Below, piece by piece: positions 22,862 through 31,481 of a stretch of DNA of 64,000 nt (position 1 is its first letter; every line of letters starts with the position of its first letter). Origin of the DNA: Tepidiforma flava (GTDB lineage: Bacteria; Chloroflexota; Dehalococcoidia; Tepidiformales; Tepidiformaceae). The stretch is from contig NZ_CP115149.1 in the NCBI RefSeq assembly GCF_027594505.1, forward strand, positions 1,227,070-1,291,069, read 5' to 3'. The translations under genes and the position numbers were made by a program. A model generated the notes under the pieces. The model was not told the origin of the DNA, did not search any database, and was given only the letters and a program-made list of their open reading frames with translations.

Positions 22862-22883
22862 CCCGCCGCCGAGGCGGGTTTTT
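22862..22883 (+). terminator. Riboswitch-controlled intrinsic terminator
   Basis: Stem CCCGCC-GCCGA-GGCGGG followed by TTTTTCG, located between the cobalamin aptamer and the first gene. This supports transcriptional attenuation. A 15-codon open frame at 22813-22860 precedes it but has no Shine-Dalgarno. Confidence 0.8.
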
Positions 22884-22968
22884 CGTTCCCCCGTCCTCGC
22901 GCACGTCCCCGTTCCGCACCGCCGCGGGCCGCTGCCCTGCGGCCGAACCCCCCTGACCCGGAGTCTCC

Positions 22969-24087
22969 ATGAAACGTCTCGTCCTGCTCGCCGCTGCCGG
23001 CGCCGCGCTCCTGCCGGCGCTCGCCTTCGCCGCCCTGCCCGCCACCGATGCCGTCCTCAAGGGCGCCGCCTTCATCAAGACGGTCCAGCGCCCGGACGGC
23101 GGCTACGCCGAATCGCCCGGCCAGTCGATCGATGCCATCATCGCCGTCCGCGCCGCGGGCTACGACCCGCGCCTCGACGTGCAGAACGGCAAGACGCCGG
23201 CCGACTGGCTCATCGCGAACGCGCCGGCCATCACCTCGCCCGCGTCGGCGGCGAAGGCCGCCCTCGGCGCGAAGGCGCTCGGCCTCGACCCGAAGAACGT
23301 CGGCGGCACGAACCTCATCGCCGTCGCGCAGGCCGGCTACGACGCCGAGACCGGCGCCTACGCCGACAACGCCTTCAGCCAGTCGGTCGCTATCCTCGGC
23401 CTCGCCTGCACCGGCAACCAGCCCGGCGCGAAGGCGGCTGACAACCTGAAGGCCGCGGCCGTGCAGGGCGGCGGCTGGGGCTTCGGCGGCTTCGCCGACC
23501 CGGACACGACGGCCATCGCCATCCAGGCGCTCCTCGCCGCCGGCGTGCCCAGGACGGACGAGGCGATCAGCAAAGGGCTCGCCTGGCTGAAGGCGAACCA
23601 GGGCAATGACGGCGGCTGGGGCTACGACCCGGCCGAATCGAACACCTCCTCCACGGCGTTCGCCATCCAGGCGCTCCTCGCCCTCGGCGAGGACCCGGAA
23701 TCGGCGGCCTACACCAAGAACGGCGTCACTCCCGTCCAGTACCTCCTCAGCCAGCAGCTGCCGGACGGCTCCTTCACCGGCTACGACCCGGCCTTCGCCG
23801 CGAACCAGGTCGTGCCCGCGCTCGCCGGCCGGACCTACTGCAACGCGCCGGAGACGCCGATCACCCGCACCCGCCCGGCGGCGCAGCCGACGCCCACCCC
23901 GCAGCCGACGACCCCGGCGGCGTCCCCGACTGCCCGGGCGACGACGCCCGCGCCGCGCCCGCCGGCGACCGGCGACAGCGCCGGCCCGGCCAGCCCCGCC
24001 GGCGGCGAGCTCGGCCTCGCGCTCGCAGGCTTCGCGCTGCTCGCGGCGGGCGGCGCGGCGGCTGCCCTCGCCCGGCGCCGCGGCTGA
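22969..24087 (+). CDS. Secreted alpha-barrel (transcobalamin alpha-domain-like) protein, anchored
   Basis: 372 residues. Signal peptide (KRLVLLAAAGAALLPALAFA), then prenyltransferase/squalene-oxidase-type helical repeats (GAAFIKTVQRPDGGYAES, KGLAWLKANQGNDGGWGYD, SSTAFAIQALLALGED, YLLSQQLPDGSFTGYDP) to about residue 300. These form the alpha6/alpha6 barrel fold shared by intrinsic factor and transcobalamin. A Thr/Pro linker and a C-terminal hydrophobic helix plus ALARRRG anchor it outside the membrane. Being first gene after a cobalamin riboswitch and followed by an ECF transporter, it is probably a corrinoid-capture protein. Shine-Dalgarno GGAG precedes the ATG. Confidence 0.82.
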   Translation: MKRLVLLAAAGAALLPALAFAALPATDAVLKGAAFIKTVQRPDGGYAESPGQSIDAIIAVRAAGYDPRLDVQNGKTPADWLIANAPAITSPASAAKAALGAKALGLDPKNVGGTNLIAVAQAGYDAETGAYADNAFSQSVAILGLACTGNQPGAKAADNLKAAAVQGGGWGFGGFADPDTTAIAIQALLAAGVPRTDEAISKGLAWLKANQGNDGGWGYDPAESNTSSTAFAIQALLALGEDPESAAYTKNGVTPVQYLLSQQLPDGSFTGYDPAFAANQVVPALAGRTYCNAPETPITRTRPAAQPTPTPQPTTPAASPTARATTPAPRPPATGDSAGPASPAGGELGLALAGFALLAAGGAAAALARRRG

Positions 24088-24097
24088 CGCCCGGACC

Positions 24098-25186
24098 ATG
24101 CACCCGGCGAGCTGGGTCGGCTGGGTCCTCGCGGTGATGGTGGCGGCGCTTGCCACCACCAATCCGTTCTACCTGGCCGTTATCCTGCTCGCCGTCGTGC
24201 TCGTCGCCGTGCTCGCCCCGCGCGAAGGGCCGGGGGTGATCAGCTTCCGCGCGCTGGCCGTCTTCGGCGTGGTGATGTTCGCGCTCTCGCTCGGCATCGC
24301 CGCCATCAACGGCAGCTACGGCGACCACATCCTGTTCACCATCCCCGGGCCGGAGGTTCCCCGCTGGCTGGGCGGCCTCCGGCTCGGCGGCCCCGTCTCG
24401 GCGGAGGGGCTCGCCGGCGCCGCCATCCGCGGCCTCGCCATCCTCTGCATCCTCTTCGCCTACGGCGTCTTCAACGGCGCGGTCAGCCCCCACCGCGTGC
24501 TCCGCTCCACCCCGGCGGCGCTCTTCCAGGCGAGCCTCGTCGTGACCGTCGGCCTCACCCTCCTGCCCTCCAGCGTGGAAGACCTCCGCCGCGTGCGCGA
24601 GATGCGGGCCCTGCGCGGCGCGCCGGGCGGCTGGCGCGAACTGCCGGCGCTCGTCGTCCCGGCCATCGTCGGCGGGCTCGAGCGCTCGCTCCGGCTGGCG
24701 GAGGCGATGGAGGCGCGCGGCTACGGGGCGAGCCCGCCGCTCGCGCTGGCGCCCCGGCTGGCGGCCGCGGCCTCTGCGCCGCTGCTCATCGCCGCCGCCT
24801 GGCTCTGGTTCTACGAAACCGGCTGGCGGCCGCTCGCTGCGCTCCTGGCGTTCGCCGCGGCTGCGCTCCTCTGGTGGTGGTGGCGGGCCGCCAGCCGCGC
24901 CCGCGCCGTCAGCCGGTTCGACCGCGAGCCGCTGCCTGCCGCCGAGCGGGCCGGGCTGCTCGTGGCCGCGGCCTCCGCGCTCGGGCTCCTTGCGCTCCGG
25001 CTCACCGGCCGCGGCGCGCTCACCTACAACCCGTTCGCCGGCCTGCCGCTGCCGGGCTTCGAACCGCTGCCGGCGCTGCTCGCCGCGGCCCTCGCCTGGC
25101 CGGCGGTCCTGCTCATCGCCCGGCCGGCGCCCGCCCGCGGGGCCGCCGAGCGCGACAGCCGCCTCGCCGCGGAGCCCGCGCCGTGA
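24098..25186 (+). CDS. ecfT: ECF transporter transmembrane T component
   Basis: Couples ATPase movement to toppling of the S component. 362 residues. It has the two Ala-Arg-Gly-type coupling helices in order: VREMRALRGAPGG and RLAEAMEARGYG. It also has the CbiQ/EcfT pattern LVVTVGLTLLPSSVEDLRR. About six hydrophobic segments, with a C-terminal hydrophobic extension beyond the usual EcfT length. Starts 11 bp after the alpha-barrel gene. Its stop overlaps the ATPase start (GTGA). Confidence 0.88.
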   Translation: MHPASWVGWVLAVMVAALATTNPFYLAVILLAVVLVAVLAPREGPGVISFRALAVFGVVMFALSLGIAAINGSYGDHILFTIPGPEVPRWLGGLRLGGPVSAEGLAGAAIRGLAILCILFAYGVFNGAVSPHRVLRSTPAALFQASLVVTVGLTLLPSSVEDLRRVREMRALRGAPGGWRELPALVVPAIVGGLERSLRLAEAMEARGYGASPPLALAPRLAAAASAPLLIAAAWLWFYETGWRPLAALLAFAAAALLWWWWRAASRARAVSRFDREPLPAAERAGLLVAAASALGLLALRLTGRGALTYNPFAGLPLPGFEPLPALLAAALAWPAVLLIARPAPARGAAERDSRLAAEPAP

Positions 25187-26775
25187 GCCCCCTCGCGGTG
25201 CTCGAAGGCGTGACCTACGCCTACCCCGGCAGCCCCCGGCCGGCGCTCGAGGGCGTCTCGCTCGCGATCGAACCCGGCAGCCTCGTGCTCGCCGCCGGCC
25301 CCTCCGCCAGCGGCAAATCGACCCTCCTCCGCCTGTTCAACGGCCTCGTGCCGCAGTTCCACGGCGGCCGCATCAGCGGGAGCGCGCGCGTCGCCGGGCT
25401 CGACCCGTTCGCGGCGCCCGCCCGCCGGATGGCTCTCGAAGTCGGCATGGTCTTCCAGGAGCCCGAGGCGCAGACCATCGCCGAGACGGTGCAGGAGGAG
25501 ATCGTCTTCGGCATGGAGCAGCAGGGCATCGCGCCGGCCGAGATGCGCCGCCGCCTCGAGCGGCTCCTCGCCGAGCTCGGCATCGAGCATCTCCGCCGCC
25601 GCCGGCTCTCCACGCTCTCCGGCGGCGAACGCCAGCGGGTCGCCATCGCCGCCGTGCTGGCGCTCGAACCGCGGCTGCTCGTGCTCGATGAGCCGACTTC
25701 CCAGCTCGACGGCGACGGCGCGGAAGCCGTCATCGGCGCCCTCGAAGGGCTGCGCCGCCGGGGCGACCTCGCCATCATCGTCGCCGAGCACCGGCTGGAG
25801 CGGCTGCTGCCGCGGGCCGACGCGGTCATCGCCGTCGAAGCCGGCCGCGCAGCGCTCCTGCCCCCGGGTGAGGCAGCGGCCGTGCTCCGCTCGGTGCCGC
25901 CCGCCGTCGAGCTCGCGCGCCGGCTCGGGCTGCGCCCGCTGCCCCTCGCGCTCGCCGCGGCGGCCGCTGCGCTCCGCGGCCGCGACCTCGCCGCCGCGCC
26001 CCGCCCGCTGCCGGCGCCCGGCGCCGAACTCCTCCGCGCCGACGGCCTCACCGTCCGCTACGGCGCTGCCGAGGCGCTCCGCGGCGTCACCGTCACCCTG
26101 CGCGAAGGCGAAGTCGTGGCCCTCGTCGGCCCGAACGGCAGCGGCAAGAGCACGCTCTTCCGCGCGCTCGCCGGGCTCGTCCAGCCGGCCGCAGGCGCGG
26201 TGCGCTTCGGCGGCGCGCCCGCGCCGCGCGGCCCGCGCGAGCGCACCGCCCGCGCCGGCCTCGTGCCGCAGGACCCGGCGCTCGCCCTCTACCAGGAGTC
26301 CGTCGCCGCTGAGCTGGCGGAGACGCTCCGCCACCGCGGCCTGCCGCGCGGCCGGGCCGAGATCGAGGCCGCCGCGCAGGCCTGGACCATCGACGGGCTG
26401 CTCGACCGCGACCCGCGCGACCTCTCCGTCGGCCAGCAGCAGCGGGTGGCCATCGCGGCGATGCTCGCCCACGGCCCCCGCACCTGGCTGATGGATGAGC
26501 CGACGCGCGGCATGGACGGGCCGGCGAAAGCGTGGCTCGCCGCGCGCCTCCGGGAGCACGCCGCCGCCGGCGGCGCCGCCATCGTCGCCACCCACGACAT
26601 CGAAGCGGCGGCCCAGTTCGCGACGCGCGTCATCGGCCTCCGCGCCGGCGAAATCGCCTTCGACCTCCCGGCGGCCCGCGCCTTCGCTGCCGACGGTCCG
26701 CTGCCGACGCAGGTCGCGCAGCTCGTGCCGGGCGCCGTCACGCTGGAGGAGGTGGCCATCCCGTGCGCCGCCTGA
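25183..26775 (+). CDS. ecfA: Fused double ECF ATPase (EcfA-EcfA')
   Basis: 530 residues with two complete ABC ATPase domains in one chain. Domain 1: Walker [14 protein letters not shown]-loop [12 protein letters not shown], signature TLSGGERQR, Walker [15 protein letters not shown]. Domain 2: [25 protein letters not shown], a variant signature [22 protein letters not shown], and VATHDIEAA. CbiO-like fused pairs energise ECF vitamin importers. GTG start overlaps the EcfT stop. Confidence 0.92.
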   Translation: MSPLAVLEGVTYAYPGSPRPALEGVSLAIEPGSLVLAAGPSASGKSTLLRLFNGLVPQFHGGRISGSARVAGLDPFAAPARRMALEVGMVFQEPEAQTIAETVQEEIVFGMEQQGIAPAEMRRRLERLLAELGIEHLRRRRLSTLSGGERQRVAIAAVLALEPRLLVLDEPTSQLDGDGAEAVIGALEGLRRRGDLAIIVAEHRLERLLPRADAVIAVEAGRAALLPPGEAAAVLRSVPPAVELARRLGLRPLPLALAAAAAALRGRDLAAAPRPLPAPGAELLRADGLTVRYGAAEALRGVTVTLREGEVVALVGPNGSGKSTLFRALAGLVQPAAGAVRFGGAPAPRGPRERTARAGLVPQDPALALYQESVAAELAETLRHRGLPRGRAEIEAAAQAWTIDGLLDRDPRDLSVGQQQRVAIAAMLAHGPRTWLMDEPTRGMDGPAKAWLAARLREHAAAGGAAIVATHDIEAAAQFATRVIGLRAGEIAFDLPAARAFAADGPLPTQVAQLVPGAVTLEEVAIPCAA

Positions 26776-27605
26776 TCGCTGCCCTCGCTGCTGCCGCTGC
26801 GCTCGTCCCCTTCGCCGCCCGCGCCGACGGCGAAGCGGGCCTCGTCATCCAGGTCGGCGACCAGGTGACGACGTGGTGCGTGCCCTTCACGGGCGACAGC
26901 ATCTCCGGCGAGCAGCTGCTGGCGGCGAGCGGCCTGCCGGTCGAGCAGTTCGGCGGCGGCAGCGGCCGGGTCGTCTGCGCCATCGGCCAGACCGGCTGTT
27001 TCGATGCCGCGAACTTCGATGCCTGCTTCTGCCGGTGCAAAGGCGGCGATTGCACCTACTGGGCCTTCTTCACCCGGGCCTACGGCCGCGGCTGGGTCTA
27101 CTCCTCCGTCGGCATTTCGCTGGCGAAGGCGAAGGACGGCGACGTCCACGGCTGGAAGTGGGGCCGCGGCGGGCCCTCCAGCGCGCCCGCGCCGGCCGAT
27201 ATCACCTTCGAACAGATTTGCGGCCACCCGCCGCGCGGCGGGGCAGCGCCCACGGCGGCGGCCACCGCGCCGCCTTCCCCCGCGCCGGCGACGGCTGCGC
27301 CGGGCGCGGGGAGTTCGCCCGCCGCCGCATCGCCGACGGCCGCGGCGACGGTCCCGCCGGCGCCGAGCCCCGGCAGCGAAACGGCCACCGCCGCGCCGTC
27401 GCCGCCGACCGCGGCGGGGGTCACCATCACGGCCGCGAGCCCAGCCCCTCCCGGCAGCACCCCGGCGGCCGCCGCGGGCGGCAGCGCTCCCGCTGCCGGC
27501 GATGACGACGCCGCCGGCCGGCTGGCCGGGTTCGGCGCGGTCGCCGGCGCGCTCATCCTCGCCATCATCGGCGCGGCAGCCTGGAGGCGGCGCCGTGGCC
27601 GCTAG
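26763..27605 (+). CDS. Secreted Cys-rich DUF4430/transcobalamin beta-domain-like protein, anchored
   Basis: 280 residues. Signal peptide (1-22), a globular domain (23-155), a long Ala/Pro/Thr/Ser linker and a C-terminal helix with WRRRRGR anchor. The globular part has SISGEQLLAASGLPVEQ, VVCAIGQTGC and CTYWAFFTRAYGRGWVYS, the order seen in DUF4430/transcobalamin C-terminal domains (a ligand-covering beta domain). Eight Cys (39, 72, 79, 88, 90, 92, 97, 153) suggest disulfides. GTG 26763 overlaps the ATPase gene by 13 bp. Assignment rests on pattern similarity plus context. Confidence 0.7.
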   Translation: MRRLIAALAAAAALVPFAARADGEAGLVIQVGDQVTTWCVPFTGDSISGEQLLAASGLPVEQFGGGSGRVVCAIGQTGCFDAANFDACFCRCKGGDCTYWAFFTRAYGRGWVYSSVGISLAKAKDGDVHGWKWGRGGPSSAPAPADITFEQICGHPPRGGAAPTAAATAPPSPAPATAAPGAGSSPAAASPTAAATVPPAPSPGSETATAAPSPPTAAGVTITAASPAPPGSTPAAAAGGSAPAAGDDDAAGRLAGFGAVAGALILAIIGAAAWRRRRGR

Positions 27606-28440
27606 CCCCGCCCTCCCCCGCGCCGCTGCGCGGCCCGCCGCCGCCCGCTTCGACCCGGGCGCGCTCGTCTTCGTCCTGCTCAACGTGCTGGGGCTGTTCG
27701 CCTACCTCCACCCGTTCTTCGCGCCCGGCGTCGTCGACGAGGGGTCGGCGTGGTTCGCTCACCAGGCCGATGCGCCGGTGGTGTTCGCCGGCATCGCCGC
27801 GCTCTGCCTCGTGCTCGTCGTGGCCGACCTGGCGAGCGGCGGGCTGGACAGCAAGCGGCTGGCGGTGCTGGGCGTGCTCTCTGCGCTGGCGGCGGTGCTG
27901 CGCACGATCACCCTGCCGGCGGGCGCGAACCTCTACTTCTTCCTCGTGATCCTCGGCGCGTTCACCTTCGGCGCGCGGCTGGGCTTCCTGCTGGGCGCGC
28001 TCTCGTTCTTCCTGAGCGCGGTGGTGACGGGCGGGTTCGGCCCGTGGCTGCCGTTCCAGATGTTCGCCGCGGGCTGGATGGGCGCGAGCGCGGGCCTGCT
28101 CGGCCGCTTCGCCGATGCGCGGGAGCTCGGGCCGCGGCGGCGGCTCGCGCTCGTCATCGCCTTCGGCTCGGCCTGGGGCCTCATCTACGGCGCGATCACG
28201 AACCTGTGGGCCTGGCCGTGGATCGTTGCCGGGCCGGATATCTCCTACCAGGCGGGCGCCGGCCCGCTCGAAACCCTCCGCCGCTACTGGAACTACTACC
28301 TGCTCACCAGCCTCGGCTGGGACCTCTTCCGGACCATCTGCAACGCGGTGGTGCTGGGGGCTGTCGGCGGGCCGATCCTCCGCGCGCTGCTCCGCTTCCG
28401 CGAGCGGTTCTCGTTCGAGCGCGGCGCGCCGGCCGGCTAG
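27595..28440 (+). CDS. ECF transporter S component (cobalamin-type candidate)
   Basis: Membrane substrate-binding subunit, 281 residues, about seven hydrophobic segments. Seen: RLAVLGVLSALAAVLRTI (the helix-1 region that contacts EcfT), GAFTFGARLGFLLGALSFFL and GGFGPWLPFQMFAAGWMGA, the pattern of CbrT-like S components. The substrate is inferred to be cobalamin from the riboswitch. GTG 27595 overlaps the upstream stop. Last gene of the operon; converges with the sigma gene by 4 bp. Confidence 0.85.
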   Translation: MAASPALPRAAARPAAARFDPGALVFVLLNVLGLFAYLHPFFAPGVVDEGSAWFAHQADAPVVFAGIAALCLVLVVADLASGGLDSKRLAVLGVLSALAAVLRTITLPAGANLYFFLVILGAFTFGARLGFLLGALSFFLSAVVTGGFGPWLPFQMFAAGWMGASAGLLGRFADARELGPRRRLALVIAFGSAWGLIYGAITNLWAWPWIVAGPDISYQAGAGPLETLRRYWNYYLLTSLGWDLFRTICNAVVLGAVGGPILRALLRFRERFSFERGAPAG

Positions 28441-30359
28441 CGGCCGCCGCCGCCGCAGCCCGCCGGCGCAACGGCGAGCGTCGCCTGCCGGCCGGCGCCG
28501 TCGTAGGCGGTGAACGTCACCGGGCCGGCGCCCTGCCCGTCGAGCGCGAGGCCCGCGCCCCACTGCAGGCCGCCGGCGTGGCCGAGGTCGACCGTGACCG
28601 TTTCGCCGCCGGCGGTGAAGGTGGCCGTCACCCGCACCACGCCGATGTCGTCAGCAACCTGGGCGGTGAGGGTGACGCTCGGCGCGCCGCCGGCCGTGCC
28701 GCAGGTCATGCTGGCAGAGAGGAACTGCGGCGGCTGGCCGCCCCGCCGCCCGATGACCGGCACCGCGAAGCTGTTCGCCGGCCCCGTGACGGTGACGGCC
28801 GCCGGGTAGTCGCCTTCGTCCGCCGGGAGCGCCGTCCCGTCGACCCGGAGCGTGATGGTGACCGACCCGTAGGCCGGGATGCTGCCGCCCGCCGGGCCGA
28901 TGAGCCACGGCGCGGAGGGCGCGAGGCTGTACTCCGCCGCGCAGCCGGTGGCGTTCTGGAGCTGGAAGCTGGCCTGCCCCCCGGCAGGGATGACGAGTGT
29001 GCCCGTTCCCGGCGGCAGCGAAAGCGAGGGCGCGCAGGGCGTGGGCGTGGCCGATGGCGCGGCGGTCGGCGTCGCAGTGGCCGTGGCCCCGGGCGCGGTC
29101 GGCGTGGGACTGGCCCCGGCCGCCGTCGGGGTCGGCGCCGGGGCGCTCCCGCCGGCAGGCGCCGCTGTCGGCGAAGCGCCGCCCGGGCCGCCGCCGGGCG
29201 AGGGGCTCACCCCGGCCGTCGGCGAGCTGCCCGCGCCCCCGGCCGATGGTGACGGGCTGCCTCCGCCCGCCGCCGTCCCGGGCGAAGGGCTGACCGGCAC
29301 GATGATCGTCTGGCTGCCGCCGCCCGCGGCGGGCGTCGCGAAATCCGGGCTGCCCTGCCGCGCGCCGCTGCCGTCGTCCCGGGTGAGCGCGAGCGGGCTG
29401 AAGGGCAGGACGAGGGCGAGCAGCAGCACGCCGGCGGCCACGCCGAGCAGCGCCCCGGCGCGGAGGAAGCCGGGCGACGTGAAGCCGTGGCCGCCCTGCG
29501 GCGGCGCTTGCCTCGCCGCCGGGTCCGCCGGGCGCGGCTGCGGGCGCGGCCCCGGCGCGCGGAGCAGCTGCTCCAGCCCGGCCGCGCGGACGCCCGGGGG
29601 CGCGGCGACCGGCGCGAGCCCGCCGAAGACGGCCAGCGGCGCGAGCCGCCGGCGCCGCTCCCGGCACTCACCGCACCGCTCGACGTGGCGGTCGACGGCC
29701 TTCCGCACGGCCGGCGTCATCGCCCCCGCGGCCGCGGCCGGCGCGAGCACCGCCGCCAGCTCTTCGCACCGCTCGCCGGCCTGCTTCCAGAGGACGTAGG
29801 CGCTGATGGCGCTCTCGACCGCCTTCTTCAGGCGGTGGAGCAGGACGTACGCGTTGTTCCGGGTGATGCCGAGCGCGGCCGCGATCTCCTCCGCATCGAG
29901 CCCCTGCCGCAGGTGGAGGTCGAGCAGCGAGAGCTGGCGCGGGTCGAGCCCGGCTGCCGCCTCCCAGACGAGCTTCGCGGCCGCCGCGGCTTCCGCGGCC
30001 TCCTGCGGGCTGGCGAACCGCGACGGGTCGACCACGTCGAAGGCGAACTCCTCGCCCTCGGCGTCGATGACGGCGAGCGGCCGCGTGCGGCCGCGCCGCT
30101 CGAGGCGGTTGAGCGCGGTGTTCCGCGCGATGCTGAAGAGCCAGCTCCGGAAGCTGGCGCCCTGCTTGAGGCCCCCGAGCGCGTTCATGGCCTTGAGGAA
30201 CGTCTCCTGGGCGATGTCCGCGGCCTCGTCCCGGTTGCGCACCATGCGCGCGGCGAAGTCGTAGACGGCATCGAAGTAGCGCTCGTACAGCTGTGCGAGC
30301 GCTTCCCGGTCGCCGCCCTGCGCGGCTTCGACGAGGTCCGCGTCAGTGAGCTGGGTCAT
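28437..30359 (-). CDS. ECF sigma factor fused to anti-sigma zinc finger, TM helix and extracellular sensor
   Basis: 640 residues in one chain. Sigma region 2 (about 20-90: YDFAARMVRNRDEAADIAQE, SFRSWLFSIARNTALNRLE). Sigma region 4 (135-185: GLDAEEIAAALGITRNNAYV). A zf-HC2-like anti-sigma motif (Cys198, His225, Cys229, Cys232 in HVERCGEC). A membrane helix (299-321). A Pro/Ser/Thr linker of about 150 residues, then two beta-rich Ig-like domains (LVIPAGGQASFQLQN, SVTITLRVDGTALP). The sigma part would be tethered to the membrane and needs release by proteolysis or a signal. ATG has GGAG upstream; -10 TAAGAT at 30428. Confidence 0.88.
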   Translation of the reverse strand: MTQLTDADLVEAAQGGDREALAQLYERYFDAVYDFAARMVRNRDEAADIAQETFLKAMNALGGLKQGASFRSWLFSIARNTALNRLERRGRTRPLAVIDAEGEEFAFDVVDPSRFASPQEAAEAAAAAKLVWEAAAGLDPRQLSLLDLHLRQGLDAEEIAAALGITRNNAYVLLHRLKKAVESAISAYVLWKQAGERCEELAAVLAPAAAAGAMTPAVRKAVDRHVERCGECRERRRRLAPLAVFGGLAPVAAPPGVRAAGLEQLLRAPGPRPQPRPADPAARQAPPQGGHGFTSPGFLRAGALLGVAAGVLLLALVLPFSPLALTRDDGSGARQGSPDFATPAAGGGSQTIIVPVSPSPGTAAGGGSPSPSAGGAGSSPTAGVSPSPGGGPGGASPTAAPAGGSAPAPTPTAAGASPTPTAPGATATATPTAAPSATPTPCAPSLSLPPGTGTLVIPAGGQASFQLQNATGCAAEYSLAPSAPWLIGPAGGSIPAYGSVTITLRVDGTALPADEGDYPAAVTVTGPANSFAVPVIGRRGGQPPQFLSASMTCGTAGGAPSVTLTAQVADDIGVVRVTATFTAGGETVTVDLGHAGGLQWGAGLALDGQGAGPVTFTAYDGAGRQATLAVAPAGCGGGGR

Positions 30360-30427
30360 GCCAACTCCATGCGCCCGGGAGGGGGCGAAGCCCGCCGGGC
30401 AGGGATTGGACCGCCCGGGGGTGCCAC

Positions 30428-30433
30428 ATCTTA
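30428..30433 (-). promoter_or_regulatory. -10 element TAAGAT of sigma-fusion gene
   Basis: TAAGAT on the minus strand gives a leader of about 60 nt before ATG 30359. No clear -35, so an alternative or self-controlled promoter is possible. Confidence 0.35.
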
Positions 30434-30446
30434 CACCGGCGGTCCA

Positions 30447-31481
30447 TCAGGCCCGGCGCGCGCGCTCCCGCCACCAGCCTTCGAGGAAGCCCGCGCCGTA
30501 ACTCACGTGCATCGTGGCCATGGCGGCGAAGGTGAGCGCCGGGTTCGCCCCGTGGCGCTGCGCCGCCCGGTAGGCCGCGAACCCGCCGAGCCCGACGTAG
30601 GCGAGCGCGAGGCCCCGGAGCGCCAGCCGCGCCGGCTTCGAAACCCGGCCGAGGAGCCACAGCGCCGGGCCGCCGGCCACCATCGCGGCGGGGGCGAAGT
30701 GCCGCGCGCGCAGCGGGCGCCCGCGCACGAAGAGCGTCCCCTTCGCCGCGCCGTACTCCCGGTACTGCCGGGCCAGCGCCCGCAGCGTCCGCCGCGGGTA
30801 GTAGCTCGACCGGATCGCCGGGTCGAGCCAGATCTTCCCGCCCGCTTCGATGAGCCGCGCGTTGTAGCTGTCCTCATCCGCGCCGTCGACCGTCTCATCG
30901 AACTCGCCGACGACCTCCCACACCCGCCGGTGGTAGCAGCCGAACGGCACGGTATCGACGTAGCCCGCCTCGCTCGCGTAGCGGAACTTCGCGTTGCCGA
31001 CGCCGAAGGGGGAGGACATCGCGGCCGCGATCGCGCGGCCGACGGCGCCTTCGCCGATCGTCTCGATGGGGCCGCCGACGCAGGCCGCGCCCGTCCGCTT
31101 CAGGGCCTCGACGGACTGGCGGACGAAATCGGGCCGCACCGTGCTGTGGGCGCCGATGATGATCCAGCAGTCGCCGCGGGCCGCCTTCATCCCCTCGTTC
31201 AGGCCCGCCACGGTGATCCGCCGCGGGTTGTCGACCAGCTCCAGGCGGGCGAACGGCGACGGGTAGGCGCGCACCAGCTCCCGCGTCCGGTCGGTGCTGC
31301 CGCCGTCCGCGACGATGACTTCGATGCCGCCGGCGCCGTAGTCCTGCGCGGCGAGCGCATCGAGCAGGGCGGTGATGTACCGCTCTTCGTTCAGGCAGGG
31401 GATGACGATGGAGACGAGCGGCCGGTCCGGCAGGGTGAGCGGCGCATCGTCGAGGCGGGCGGCAGCGGCGGGTGCGGTCAT
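30447..31481 (-). CDS. Family 2 glycosyltransferase
   Basis: 344 residues. GT-A fold with VSIVIPCLNEERYITALLDAL, VIVADGGSTDRTREL (nucleotide-sugar Asp) and GLNEGMKAARGDCWIIIGAHS, then C-terminal hydrophobic segments that tether it to the membrane. The succinoglycan-synthesis-like family suits exopolysaccharide assembly. Its start overlaps the upstream GT4 stop by 4 bp. Last gene of the Wzz-GT4-GT4-GT2 operon. Confidence 0.9.
   Translation of the reverse strand: MTAPAAAARLDDAPLTLPDRPLVSIVIPCLNEERYITALLDALAAQDYGAGGIEVIVADGGSTDRTRELVRAYPSPFARLELVDNPRRITVAGLNEGMKAARGDCWIIIGAHSTVRPDFVRQSVEALKRTGAACVGGPIETIGEGAVGRAIAAAMSSPFGVGNAKFRYASEAGYVDTVPFGCYHRRVWEVVGEFDETVDGADEDSYNARLIEAGGKIWLDPAIRSSYYPRRTLRALARQYREYGAAKGTLFVRGRPLRARHFAPAAMVAGGPALWLLGRVSKPARLALRGLALAYVGLGGFAAYRAAQRHGANPALTFAAMATMHVSYGAGFLEGWWRERARRA

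Noticed and set aside
22969-27605. Sortase (LPXTG) anchoring of the two secreted proteins
   Set aside because: Both have a C-terminal hydrophobic helix and basic tail but no LPXTG-like motif. They are described as membrane-anchored only.
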